Counted from the first letter of the stretch, positions 1-7,114 are shown. The stretch is 12,847 nucleotides of DNA from Paenibacillus sp. oral taxon 786 str. D14 (GCF_000159955.1 NZ_GG695991.1:59825-72671); one strand, 5' to 3'. The notes: a model not told the origin generated them from the sequence alone. Numbers and translations are program-made.

Positions 1-244
1 CAGATTACGGGATATTTTCGTTAAGATTGCATCGTAAAAAACTACGAAAAATCCGAGAAACTCTTTGCCGCACTTAGTTTTGTATCTTCTCGTCTTAAAT
101 TCCGGTTTCATCACGAGTGATAAGAATCATAGTGGATTAACATGCGAAAACCAGTGAAATGATGAATTCGGATAATGGTGTTGTTGGAAAACTGGAGAAA
201 ATTAATAAACAAGGGATTAGCTAGGGATCACAGCAACAAAAATG
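1..244. other. Gene-free stretch, nothing recognisable
   Basis: AT-rich sequence with stop codons scattered through all frames. The longest plausible reading is about 22 codons from ATG at 158-163, with no ribosome binding site. I see no RNA gene and no clear promoter. It lies beyond the glmS terminator and may be plain intergenic spacer or the far end of a leader for something outside the window. Confidence 0.6.
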
Positions 245-294
245 AAAAAAGCCAAGGAAAACTCAGGAGTGACTCTGAGTTTCCTAGGCTTTTT
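245..294 (-). terminator. Intrinsic terminator after glmS (works on both strands by sequence)
   Basis: On the minus strand the arm AAAAAGCC + GGAAACTCAG pairs with CTGAGTTTTCC + GGCTTTTT, with a small TA/TT internal mismatch, one bulged T and an 8-nt loop. A run of T follows. The plus strand also ends in a T run (290-294), so it could stop transcription from either side. It sits about 90 nt past the glmS stop codon and closes the glmS unit. Confidence 0.92.
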
Positions 295-383
295 GATACC
301 GACTCCATAATCTTTAGATCGACTTCACAATCCTTGTGGCGACTTTAATTACTTGTTATAGATAGCACCAATTTTATTTCCTC

Positions 384-2216
384 TTACTCCACCGTCACGC
401 TCTTCGCCAAGTTCCGTGGCTTGTCGACGTCATTGCCGCGAGCCAGGGAAGCGTAGTAAGCGAGTAATTGGAGCGGTACGACGGACAGCGCTGGTGTCAG
501 CAGCGGCAGCGTCTTCGGAATGGACAGCGCTTGGTCAACCGACTTCAGCAGGTCAGGCACATGCTCCTCGTGCGTGATCGCCATGACTTCTGCGCCACGC
601 GCTTTGACTTCCTTGATGTTGCTGACGGTTTTCTCCAGCACAGATTCCTGGGTTGCCAGCGCAATCACCGGAACGCCTTCTTCGATTAAGGCCAGGGTGC
701 CGTGCTTCAACTCACCGGCAGCGTACGCTTCAGAGTGAATGTAGGAAATTTCCTTCAGCTTCAGCGAACCTTCCTGCACGACGGAATAGTCGAGACCGCG
801 ACCGATGAAGAACAGATGCTCATTGCTCGCGATCTGCTCTGCATAAGCCTTCACCACATCGGCTTGAGCCAGCATGCTTTCCACTTGCTCCGGCAGCGAC
901 TGCATGGCCGCAATCACATGAGCCACTTGATCTTCGCTTTGCGTACCGCGAACCTGAGCCATGTACAGAGCAAGCAGGTAAAAGGCAATCAACTGGGACG
1001 TATACGCCTTCGTCGAAGCGACGGCGATTTCCGGACCAGCGAGCGTAGCGATCACATCGTCTGCATCGCGGGCAATCGAGCTGCCAACCACGTTGGTGAT
1101 CGCCAGCACATGAGCACCGTTTGCTTGCGCTTCACGCAGTGCTGCCAACGTATCGGCCGTTTCGCCCGATTGGCTGACAACGATCACGAGCGTATCCGGC
1201 GTAATCAACGGCGAGCGGTAACGGTATTCCGAAGCGACGTCCGTCATCACCGGAATGCGTACGAGTTGCTCGATCGCCGTCCCGCCGACCAGACCGGCGT
1301 TATAAGCCGTACCGCAAGCAACGATATGAATCGCTCTCAGGCTGCGGATCTTCTCGTCCGTCAGTTTCAAGCCAGGCAACACGACTTTGCGTCCGCTTTC
1401 GTCGATGCGGCCCAGCATCGTGTCCCGGTAGGCCTTCGGCTGCTCGTGGATCTCTTTCAGCATGAAATGATCGAACCCGCCTTTTTCCGCGGTGACAGCG
1501 TCCCAATCGACACGAATCATTTCCCGAGAAATAAAATTCCCTTCGATGGTCATCAGTTCGACAGAATCCTTCGTCAGCACCGCCATCTCGCCATCGTTCA
1601 AAATATAGACGTTCCGCGTGTAATTCAACAACGCAGGAATGTCGGAGCCGATAAAGTTCTCGCCTTCGCCAAGACCAATGATCAACGGGCTAGCTTGACG
1701 GACAGCCACCAGTTTGTCAGGTTCATACTCCGTCAGCACCCCAAGTGCAAAAGCGCCGCGCATATAGCTGATCGCCTTCTGAACCGCCTTCACGATATCG
1801 CCTTGATACTCGCGAGCGACCAGATGGGAAATGACCTCCGTATCCGTTTCAGAAACAAAGACATACCCTTGACTGATCAGCTCTTCCTTCAATTCCAGAT
1901 AGTTTTCGACGATCCCATTATGCACGACCGAAAATTTCTGGGTATGATCGGTATGCGGATGAGAATTCACGTCAGACGGTTTGCCGTGCGTAGCCCAACG
2001 GGTGTGACCAATCCCGGCCGAACCCTTGAGCGGTGCATCCTCCAGCTTGGATTCCAGGTTCGCCAGACGGCCGAGCGATTTTGCAATCTTCAGACCCTCC
2101 GACGTAAACACAGCAATCCCTGCGGAGTCGTACCCGCGATACTCCAGTTTCTTTAATCCCTCAAGCAACACCGACTGCGTATCCCGATTCCCAATGTATC
2201 CAACAATACCACACAT
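384..2216 (-). CDS. glmS: Glutamine--fructose-6-phosphate aminotransferase (isomerizing), GlmS
   Basis: Makes glucosamine-6-phosphate from fructose-6-phosphate and glutamine, the first committed step to UDP-GlcNAc and the cell wall; cytoplasmic. The product is 610 aa, the usual family size. The N-terminal glutaminase domain (about 2-220) begins MCGIVGYIG; Cys2 becomes the N-terminal nucleophile after Met removal. HTRWATHG lies near 71-78 and HNGIVENY near 99-106. Two SIS sugar-binding domains follow, with CGTAYNAG (301-308), SQSGETADT (348-356), EGSLKLKEISY from 482 and GELKHG (501-506). The C-terminus KPRNLAKSVTVE is typical. I chose the ATG at 2216 because it puts Cys next to Met. An in-frame ATG two codons upstream (2222) would add Met-Ile and bury the nucleophile, and it lies only 4 nt from the GGAGG (2227-2231), against 10 nt for the chosen start. 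The gene has its own SigA promoter and ribozyme leader. Confidence 0.97.
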   Translation of the reverse strand: MCGIVGYIGNRDTQSVLLEGLKKLEYRGYDSAGIAVFTSEGLKIAKSLGRLANLESKLEDAPLKGSAGIGHTRWATHGKPSDVNSHPHTDHTQKFSVVHNGIVENYLELKEELISQGYVFVSETDTEVISHLVAREYQGDIVKAVQKAISYMRGAFALGVLTEYEPDKLVAVRQASPLIIGLGEGENFIGSDIPALLNYTRNVYILNDGEMAVLTKDSVELMTIEGNFISREMIRVDWDAVTAEKGGFDHFMLKEIHEQPKAYRDTMLGRIDESGRKVVLPGLKLTDEKIRSLRAIHIVACGTAYNAGLVGGTAIEQLVRIPVMTDVASEYRYRSPLITPDTLVIVVSQSGETADTLAALREAQANGAHVLAITNVVGSSIARDADDVIATLAGPEIAVASTKAYTSQLIAFYLLALYMAQVRGTQSEDQVAHVIAAMQSLPEQVESMLAQADVVKAYAEQIASNEHLFFIGRGLDYSVVQEGSLKLKEISYIHSEAYAAGELKHGTLALIEEGVPVIALATQESVLEKTVSNIKEVKARGAEVMAITHEEHVPDLLKSVDQALSIPKTLPLLTPALSVVPLQLLAYYASLARGNDVDKPRNLAKSVTVE

Positions 2217-2231
2217 AATCATTTATCCTCC

Positions 2232-2275
2232 GTTTCATTCTTACAAGATGGTTTTTTGGCCGTAAGAAATGAAAC
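2232..2275 (-). promoter_or_regulatory. Hairpin abutting the glmS Shine-Dalgarno
   Basis: In the mRNA, GTTTCATT (2275-2268), one bulged T, then CTTAC (2266-2262) pairs perfectly with GTAAG (2244-2240) and AATGAAAC (2239-2232). That is 13 base pairs around a 17-nt loop. The next base begins GGAGG (2231-2227). Such a helix could set access to the ribosome site or shield the mRNA left after ribozyme cleavage; that role is inference. Confidence 0.7.
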
Positions 2276-2452
2276 ACGGAAGAAGCCTTACGCGGTACAC
2301 CGAGACAGAACTATTCAATTGTAAAAAAATATATCCAACCAATCATCAACAGATTGATCATCACTCAAACGTTACGCAACTTTCATTCATTTTTTCACGA
2401 ATGTCCAGATTGCTCCGTCTACCGCGGCTCTTTCCGCGTCACTTGCTTACGT

Positions 2453-2477
2453 ACATTCATGAACGATCTATGAATGT
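2453..2477 (-). other. Small hairpin downstream of the ribozyme core
   Basis: ACATTCAT (2477-2470) and ATGAATGT (2460-2453) form a perfect 8-bp stem around a 9-nt loop in the glmS leader. It may be the peripheral 3' end of the ribozyme or a separate leader helix. I cannot assign a role. Confidence 0.5.
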
Positions 2478-2479
2478 GA

Positions 2480-2761
2480 TTATCCATCTGCCCGCACGGT
2501 TTGTGGGAAAGGTCGCCCCATCCTTTTGCCGATACGGTTACGGTGCGATGCAGCACCGGGAGGCCCCCGCCGAACATTCCGAACACCTCCACCTCGTCAA
2601 CTTCGCTTTGCCGTACGCTTGAACCGATAATAACGCCTCAAGGATTCACCGTTGTCGCTGCAAGCCAGCCTTCCGCCCCTGCTTCTCAACAACGTTCCCT
2701 TGATCTCGCGCCGATTTCCTAAATCGGTCCAAACGAAACGCGCACAATGAAGTTCTGGCGC
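2480..2761 (-). ncRNA. glmS ribozyme (GlcN6P-activated self-cleaving leader) with long P1 extension
   Basis: A catalytic riboswitch in the glmS 5' UTR. Glucosamine-6-phosphate acts as cofactor for self-cleavage, which lowers glmS expression when product is plentiful. The conserved start AGCGCCAGAACTT is present, so cleavage is expected between A2762 and G2761. The core resumes at GTTGACGAGG (from 2600) and continues with the P3 arm GGAGG (2590-2586), GTTCGGCGG, and GGCCTCCCGG closing P3 (2563-2559). P4 is CGGTGC/GCACCG (2541-2546 with 2553-2558); CCGTAA and ACAAACC follow. The P1 arms AACTTC (2754-2749) and GAAGTT (2604-2599) are about 145 nt apart and enclose an elaborate insert, whereas P1 is usually a short variable hairpin. 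The 3' boundary is approximate. About 45 nt separate the predicted transcript start from the cleavage site. Confidence 0.95.
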
Positions 2762-2813
2762 TTAAAATCCGGTAAACCTAACTACCCTCACTTTCTCTGC
2801 TCGAATATGCTTA

Positions 2814-2842
2814 ATTATATGCACCTTCACACGATTTGGCAA
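2814..2842 (-). promoter_or_regulatory. SigA-type promoter of glmS
   Basis: TTGCCA (2842-2837), a 17-nt spacer and a perfect TATAAT (2819-2814). Transcription should start near 2808-2806, giving a leader of about 590 nt that carries the whole ribozyme. It lies downstream of three terminator-like hairpins, so glmS appears to be transcribed on its own. Confidence 0.85.
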
Positions 2843-2894
2843 TGATCATCTTGTCCTGATTCGTCGAACCGTGTTTTTTACCCTATTGGCCTAG

Positions 2895-2920
2895 AAAAAA
2901 ACGGGAATTCCTTCTCCCGT
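2895..2920 (-). terminator. Intrinsic terminator between glmM and the glmS promoter
   Basis: ACGGGA (2920-2915) pairs with TCCCGT (2906-2901) around an 8-nt loop, directly followed by seven T residues. It is a separate terminator about 240 nt beyond those that follow glmM, which raises the question of what transcript it ends. Confidence 0.8.
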
Positions 2921-3123
2921 CGAGCTTGTCCCCCTGTACCCTAATGGAACTTAAGGCTCTAATGTCCCTTATTGGCCCTTCATTTCCCTTTTCGCCCGAC
3001 ACTTTGCACCATGATCCCTTTCGTTCAGATCTGGGTGAATACGCACCCGAATGAGGCATTTAATGCCCTTAAGTTGCACCTGCTTTTCACCTCTCCTCAA
3101 CCTGATGCAACGGGATAATCGTC
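2921..3123 (-). ncRNA. Possible small RNA or GGA-rich regulatory stretch (uncertain)
   Basis: About 200 nt between the glmM terminators and another intrinsic terminator, with no protein gene. The minus strand is purine-rich, with repeated AAGGG or AGGGA boxes and several local hairpins: GGCAT/ATGCC near 3067-3055, GGGTG/CACCC near 3048-3033, and a long-range AACTTAAGG/CCTTAAGTT pairing. It ends at a good terminator, as an independent transcript would. I could not find a convincing promoter and it matches no RNA family I recognise. Alternatives are a protein-binding repeat region or simple spacer. Confidence 0.3.
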
Positions 3124-3151
3124 AAAAAGAGAGCCAAACAGACGCCCTCTC
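3124..3151 (-). terminator. Weak second terminator after glmM
   Basis: GAGAG (3151-3147) pairs with CTCTC (3133-3129) across a 13-nt loop, extended by G-T pairs, and is followed by five T. It lies only 7 nt after the strong glmM terminator and probably acts as a backup. Confidence 0.5.
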
Positions 3152-3157
3152 CCTAGC

Positions 3158-3196
3158 AAAAACCGCCCGACAGGCATCCTCACCCGTCCGGCGGTT
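3158..3196 (-). terminator. Strong intrinsic terminator after glmM
   Basis: AACCGCC (3196-3190) pairs with GGCGGTT (3167-3161). The stem continues past one G-G mismatch with GACGGG/CCTGTC around an 8-nt loop, and ends in TTTTT. It lies about 40 nt after the glmM stop and separates the cdaA-cdaR-glmM unit from glmS. Confidence 0.92.
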
Positions 3197-3233
3197 CTCA
3201 AAGTCCTATATCATGAACCAAACAATCAGGTCG

Positions 3234-4574
3234 TTACACCAACTGCTTCTCTACAACCTCTACAATTTGCGCGACCAGCTTCTCCAGCTCCGCTTTCTCC
3301 GGCCCTTCGGCCATAACGCGGATGAGGGATTCCGTTCCCGACGGCCGAACCAGCACGCGCCCGTTATCGCCCAATTCTTGCTCTACTTCCGCAATCGCTT
3401 CAGCAATCACAGCGTTACCCGCGAACTTGCTCTTGTCCTGTACGCGAACGTTCACCAGCACCTGCGGATACTGCTTCATGACCTTCTTCAGCTCGCTAAG
3501 CGGCTTGCCGGAAGCCAGCATCGTATCGACCAGCTGAATCGCCGTCAAAATGCCATCCCCGGTTGTATTGTAGTCCAGGAAAATCACGTGACCGGACTGC
3601 TCCCCGCCCAGATTGTAGCCGCCGCGCAGCATTTCCGCCATAACATAGCGGTCGCCTACTGAAGTTTGCTGGGTAGCCAGCCCCAATTTCTTGGCCGCTT
3701 TATAGAAGCCAAAATTACTCATCACTGTCGAGACAACCGTGCTGTCTTTCAGCTTACCGGCTTTGTTCATCGCATCGCCGCAGATGCACAGGATATAGTC
3801 GCCGTCCACTTCTTGACCTAGCTCGTCAATCGCAATCAACCGGTCCGCGTCGCCGTCGAACGCAAGCCCTACATGAGCGCCAAGTCGAACGACTTCTTCC
3901 TTCAGCCGCTCCGGATGCGTGGATCCGCAATGATCGTTAATGTTGAGCCCGTTAGGCTCAGCTGCCAGCGTATGCACTTCGGCTCCCAGCTCGCGGAACA
4001 ATCTTGGTGCCAGCTCATAGGCCGCCCCGTTCGCGCAATCCAACACCACCTTCAGCCCTTTAAACGAGGAGTTGATCGTCGTTTTCAAGTGCTCAAGGTA
4101 CTTCAGCTTCGATTCATTGTCCACCGTCACGGTCCCCAAGTCGCCGCCGATCGGCCGCGGTAACTCGTCGACAGCCTTGTCGAGCAGTTCTTCGATTTGC
4201 AGCTCCGTTTCATCCGACAGCTTAAAGCCGTCACTGCCGAAGAACTTAATCCCGTTATCCTCCACCGGATTGTGGGATGCGGAAATCATGACGCCCGCGT
4301 CCGCTTTAAGCAAGCGAGTGAGATAAGCAACCGCAGGTGTCGTCACGACGCCAAGTCGAATTACTTCGGCGCCAATCGACAACAGCCCCGCCACCAACGC
4401 AGACTCCAGCATTACGCCGGAAATACGCGTATCCATACCAATGACAACCTTGGGCTTAGGTACCTGCCCTGCAAGCACATAACCGCCGCAGCGGCCGATC
4501 TGGTAAGCCAGTTCTGCTGTTAATTCTTTATTCGCAATTCCTCTTACGCCATCCGTTCCAAAATACTTCCCCAT
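3234..4574 (-). CDS. glmM: Phosphoglucosamine mutase GlmM
   Basis: Interconverts glucosamine-6-phosphate and glucosamine-1-phosphate, the step after GlmS on the way to UDP-GlcNAc. At 446 aa it is full length. It starts [12 protein letters not shown] as the family does. The phospho-serine is in [12 protein letters not shown] (Ser100). The magnesium loop is DGDADR (Asp240, 242, 244). The sugar-recognition loop is GGEQSGH (about 323-329), and the C-terminal phosphate-binding loop is RPSGTES (410-416). All key residues are intact. GGAG sits 7 nt before the ATG. It lies 101 nt after cdaR with no terminator between, so it probably shares the cdaA-cdaR transcript. In several Firmicutes GlmM binds CdaA and inhibits c-di-AMP synthesis, which fits this neighbourhood. 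Confidence 0.97.
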   Translation of the reverse strand: MGKYFGTDGVRGIANKELTAELAYQIGRCGGYVLAGQVPKPKVVIGMDTRISGVMLESALVAGLLSIGAEVIRLGVVTTPAVAYLTRLLKADAGVMISASHNPVEDNGIKFFGSDGFKLSDETELQIEELLDKAVDELPRPIGGDLGTVTVDNESKLKYLEHLKTTINSSFKGLKVVLDCANGAAYELAPRLFRELGAEVHTLAAEPNGLNINDHCGSTHPERLKEEVVRLGAHVGLAFDGDADRLIAIDELGQEVDGDYILCICGDAMNKAGKLKDSTVVSTVMSNFGFYKAAKKLGLATQQTSVGDRYVMAEMLRGGYNLGGEQSGHVIFLDYNTTGDGILTAIQLVDTMLASGKPLSELKKVMKQYPQVLVNVRVQDKSKFAGNAVIAEAIAEVEQELGDNGRVLVRPSGTESLIRVMAEGPEKAELEKLVAQIVEVVEKQLV

Positions 4575-4675
4575 GATTTCACTCCTTCAACTGTTTGCCA
4601 GTACCGCACCGTTCTCCTCATCTCCCAGGAGGCGTCTGACCGGTCTATGTTCGTCGTTGTCTGCTTATGTTCATG

Positions 4676-6064
4676 TTACGTGCCATTACCGTTCCCTGAG
4701 GTATCGTCGTCTGTCGCATTGCTTCCATCCTCTTGATGAGATGGCGATCCATGCGATGATCCATTACCGGCTGGGCTTTGTGTACCGTCTGACGGATTTG
4801 GATGCTCCACAGGAACACCGGAGGTTGGATTTCCTTTCTCCGTCAGTTCCACGTCCACGGACAATGAAGTGTTCGGGTCGGCCAGAGCCACACCCTCCGG
4901 CAATTTAATCTCAATCGGGATCGTATGCGTCCCCGCCCCCAGATGTGCGAGATCAGCGGTCAACTGAATGTTCTCCGGCTGGAGCGCGTCCAACACCACG
5001 CTGGCCCCAATCACTGTCAGACTCAAGCTCGGCTCAGTTGGCCGGATCCACTTGACATCGTACATGGATCCGACATTTTTCAACGTGATCGGGATGTCGT
5101 CCAGCTGCTTCTGTCCTCCCGGCATTACATGCAATGTGATCGTGGCAGAGCTCGGCTCGATTTTCTCAAAACCTTTTGGAGGAGTCAAGTCCACCGAGTA
5201 TTTAGTCTCATTCGAACCGTTATAACGGCTTAGATCCACCGTCAACGGATAGGAGGATATACCCTCCAACGCTTCCTTTGTACCGTATAGAACGACTCCC
5301 TCTACGTCAATCTCCACATCGGTTAAGACGTATCCGGAAGGTAATTGCCCGGTTTTGCGTATTTCGATCGGCACATTTTTGTATAGCTTATTGATTGGGA
5401 TGTCTACAACCACGGAACCAGGTGAAATCTTCGCATTCTCCATGGGCATCCCTTGCTTATCATATGCTGTCAGTTTGACACTTTTGCCTTTAACGGATTC
5501 CTTCAGTCCCGTCACATCCACCGTACCTTCGACTTTGCTCAGCTCCTGCGCCTCACTCGCCGGCAGGGTCACATCAACGGTGCCGCTCCCGGCAACAATT
5601 GGAGTCCCAAGCACTAAACCGTCGGCCGGCTCCCCTTTCGTGACAATGGTCACGGGAATCGTCCGGGTTTCCTTCGCTTCAATCGTTACCTTTACGATGG
5701 AGGGTTCCATGGAGACCAGTTGGACCCCAGGAGGAAGCTCATGGGTTAAAGGAAGGGTAAATGTCCCAGGTCCCAGATTTTCCAGATTTAGCCTCGCCTT
5801 ATAATCCGAGAAATTCGTCGTCAAATCGATCCGTTTCCCCTTCACTTCCATACGCACGGTGCTGGGATCCAGATCGTACAAAACGTATTTGTCCTCGTCA
5901 AATCCGGTCACTTCGATTTTGACGTTGTCGATGTAACGCGACTGCGCCAAGGTAGTGGAGTCTACGGGAGTCCCGCTGTCCAAATGAACCATCGCCCACA
6001 ACATGATACTAAACACCAGCGCAAGGACCTTGGCAAAATTGTTGTGAGTTAGCCATTTATCCAT
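4676..6064 (-). CDS. cdaR: CdaR, YbbR-domain membrane partner of the diadenylate cyclase
   Basis: A 462-aa membrane-anchored protein. One N-terminal transmembrane segment (about 9-27, rich in Val, Leu, Ile and Ala) is followed by an extracytoplasmic part with four YbbR-type beta repeats at roughly 45-130, 134-223, 228-314 and 322-408. The recurring pattern is a hydrophobic strand, Pro-Ser-x-Val-x-Val, and a Leu-Pro-x-Gly-Val turn. Residues 411-462 are a low-complexity tail rich in Ser, Gly, Asn, Asp and Pro, probably disordered. The family is known to bind CdaA and tune its activity. The start overlaps the end of cdaA by 8 nt, so the two are probably translationally coupled. The function of the YbbR repeats themselves is unknown. 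Confidence 0.94.
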   Translation of the reverse strand: MDKWLTHNNFAKVLALVFSIMLWAMVHLDSGTPVDSTTLAQSRYIDNVKIEVTGFDEDKYVLYDLDPSTVRMEVKGKRIDLTTNFSDYKARLNLENLGPGTFTLPLTHELPPGVQLVSMEPSIVKVTIEAKETRTIPVTIVTKGEPADGLVLGTPIVAGSGTVDVTLPASEAQELSKVEGTVDVTGLKESVKGKSVKLTAYDKQGMPMENAKISPGSVVVDIPINKLYKNVPIEIRKTGQLPSGYVLTDVEIDVEGVVLYGTKEALEGISSYPLTVDLSRYNGSNETKYSVDLTPPKGFEKIEPSSATITLHVMPGGQKQLDDIPITLKNVGSMYDVKWIRPTEPSLSLTVIGASVVLDALQPENIQLTADLAHLGAGTHTIPIEIKLPEGVALADPNTSLSVDVELTEKGNPTSGVPVEHPNPSDGTQSPAGNGSSHGSPSHQEDGSNATDDDTSGNGNGT

Positions 6065-6887
6065 TTTTGTCGGCCTCCTTCCTTCTACGGAACGGGCTGC
6101 GCTTGTCTTGGGTGCGCGAGTTCGGACCTAATTCCGCATACAGCTTGGAAATCAACGACTCCTCGTTAATGTCCCTGACGACCTGACCGTCAATCGCAAG
6201 CGAAATTTGCCCCGTCTCCTCCGACACGACGATCGAGACAGCATCTCCGACCTCACTAATTCCGATCGCTGCCCGGTGCCTTGTACCCAACTCCTTACTG
6301 ATGAACGGATTCTCCGACAGCGGCAAATAACAGGCGGCCGCAGAGATCCGGTGGCCTTGAATAATCACGGCTCCATCATGAAGCGGCGTATTTGGGATAA
6401 AGATGTTGATCAGCAGCTGCGAAGAAATAATCGACTGCATCGGAATTCCCGATTCGGTATATTCATTTAACCCCGTATCGCGTTCAAACACGATCAGAGC
6501 CCCAATCTTCCGGCGCGATAAATAATTCACGGCTTTTATAATTTCACCGATCTCTTTGCCAAACTCTTCCTCGTCCGCGCTGTTTCGCCCGAACAGCTTG
6601 CCCCGGCCAAGCTGCTCCAGCGCACGTCGAAGCTCCGGTTGGAAAATAATGAAGATCGCCAGCACGCCAAACGTAAACATTTGATTCATCAGCCATTTCA
6701 GCGTATACAAGTCGAACCAGGTACTTACGGCCCAAATAAAGACCAGAACTAAAATTCCCTTGAGCAACTGAACGGCCCGTGTTCCGCGGACAAGCAAAAT
6801 CAAGTGATATATTATATAGGTAACAATTAGGATATCGATGACATCCTTAATGGTATCCTGCCAAGTCAAATTCGCAAAATAGTTCAT
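6057..6887 (-). CDS. cdaA: Diadenylate cyclase CdaA (membrane c-di-AMP synthase)
   Basis: Makes c-di-AMP from two ATP at the membrane; the messenger controls potassium and osmolyte transport and is needed for cell-wall integrity. The 276-aa product has three N-terminal membrane segments (about 16-33, 42-58 and 66-82) and then a DAC domain. The family signature FQPELRRALEQLGRG follows the third segment. Catalytic motifs are intact: LHDGAVI (Asp171-Gly172-Ala173) and GTRHRAAIG (Arg203-His204-Arg205). The C-terminus is basic. The ATG at 6887 has a GGGGG site 7 nt upstream. The gene is separated from rsiW by a strong terminator and about 250 nt, so it should start its own operon with cdaR and glmM. 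Confidence 0.97.
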   Translation of the reverse strand: MNYFANLTWQDTIKDVIDILIVTYIIYHLILLVRGTRAVQLLKGILVLVFIWAVSTWFDLYTLKWLMNQMFTFGVLAIFIIFQPELRRALEQLGRGKLFGRNSADEEEFGKEIGEIIKAVNYLSRRKIGALIVFERDTGLNEYTESGIPMQSIISSQLLINIFIPNTPLHDGAVIIQGHRISAAACYLPLSENPFISKELGTRHRAAIGISEVGDAVSIVVSEETGQISLAIDGQVVRDINEESLISKLYAELGPNSRTQDKRSPFRRRKEADKNG

Positions 6888-6905
6888 GCTGCGACCCCCG
6901 GAAAG

Positions 6906-6938
6906 TTCCTTGCGGACGTTTGGCCCGCCAACAAGGAA
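6906..6938 (-). promoter_or_regulatory. Hairpin just upstream of the cdaA ribosome site
   Basis: TTCCTTG (6938-6932) and CAAGGAA (6912-6906) form a perfect 7-bp stem around a 19-nt G/C-rich loop. It ends 6 nt before the GGGGG of cdaA. It may be a mRNA-stability or access element. There is no U run, so it is not a terminator. Confidence 0.5.
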
Positions 6939-6986
6939 ACAATATGTACAGCTTCATTCACGCCTGTCTCTATAAGTTTCCCCTAA

Positions 6987-7014
6987 ATACTAGGTTATAA
7001 CGTTCACATGTCAG
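6987..7014 (-). promoter_or_regulatory. Candidate SigA promoter for cdaA-cdaR-glmM
   Basis: CTGACA (7014-7009), a 16-nt spacer and TAGTAT (6992-6987): five of six and four of six matches. An overlapping alternative is TATAAC (6999-6994), whose upstream element TTGCAT/CTTGCA lies at a 15-16-nt spacing. A promoter is expected in this gap because a terminator closes the preceding unit. Which of these is used cannot be decided by eye. Confidence 0.35.
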
Positions 7015-7082
7015 ATGCAAGCGTCCAGCAAAAATAGGTTCATTTCGTAACGATTGCAAATTTTTACCTGGTCCCAAAAAAT

Positions 7083-7114
7083 AAAAAAAGCGCCAATTCC
7101 CGATGGAAGGGCGC
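7083..7114 (-). terminator. Intrinsic terminator after rsiW
   Basis: GCGCC (7114-7110) pairs with GGCGC (7094-7090). Inside, TTCC/GGAA extends the stem around a 4-nt loop, and seven T follow. It sits 26 nt past the rsiW stop and separates the sigma/anti-sigma pair from cdaA. Confidence 0.9.

Noticed and set aside
702..2156. 484-codon open frame on the plus strand opposite glmS
   Set aside because: It is exactly antisense to a highly conserved gene, is rich in Arg, His and Gln, and resembles no family. Long antisense frames are common opposite GC-biased coding sequence.
2300..2350. TACAAT (2323-2318) as a second glmS promoter inside the leader
   Set aside because: No acceptable -35 at 16-18 nt; the surrounding T tract makes such hits likely by chance.
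2269..2622. Plus-strand frames of 117 and 73 codons in the glmS leader (2269-2622, 2501-2722)
   Set aside because: They are antisense to the ribozyme, whose conserved core explains the sequence; no ribosome site.
2921..3123. A T-box, 6S RNA, SRP RNA, tmRNA, RNase P RNA or c-di-AMP riboswitch in the glmM-glmS gap
   Set aside because: I looked for the conserved motifs of each family and found none.
3051..3662. 203-codon plus-strand frame over the glmM end and the intergenic terminators
   Set aside because: It runs antisense through glmM and across terminator hairpins, with no ribosome site or recognisable motif.
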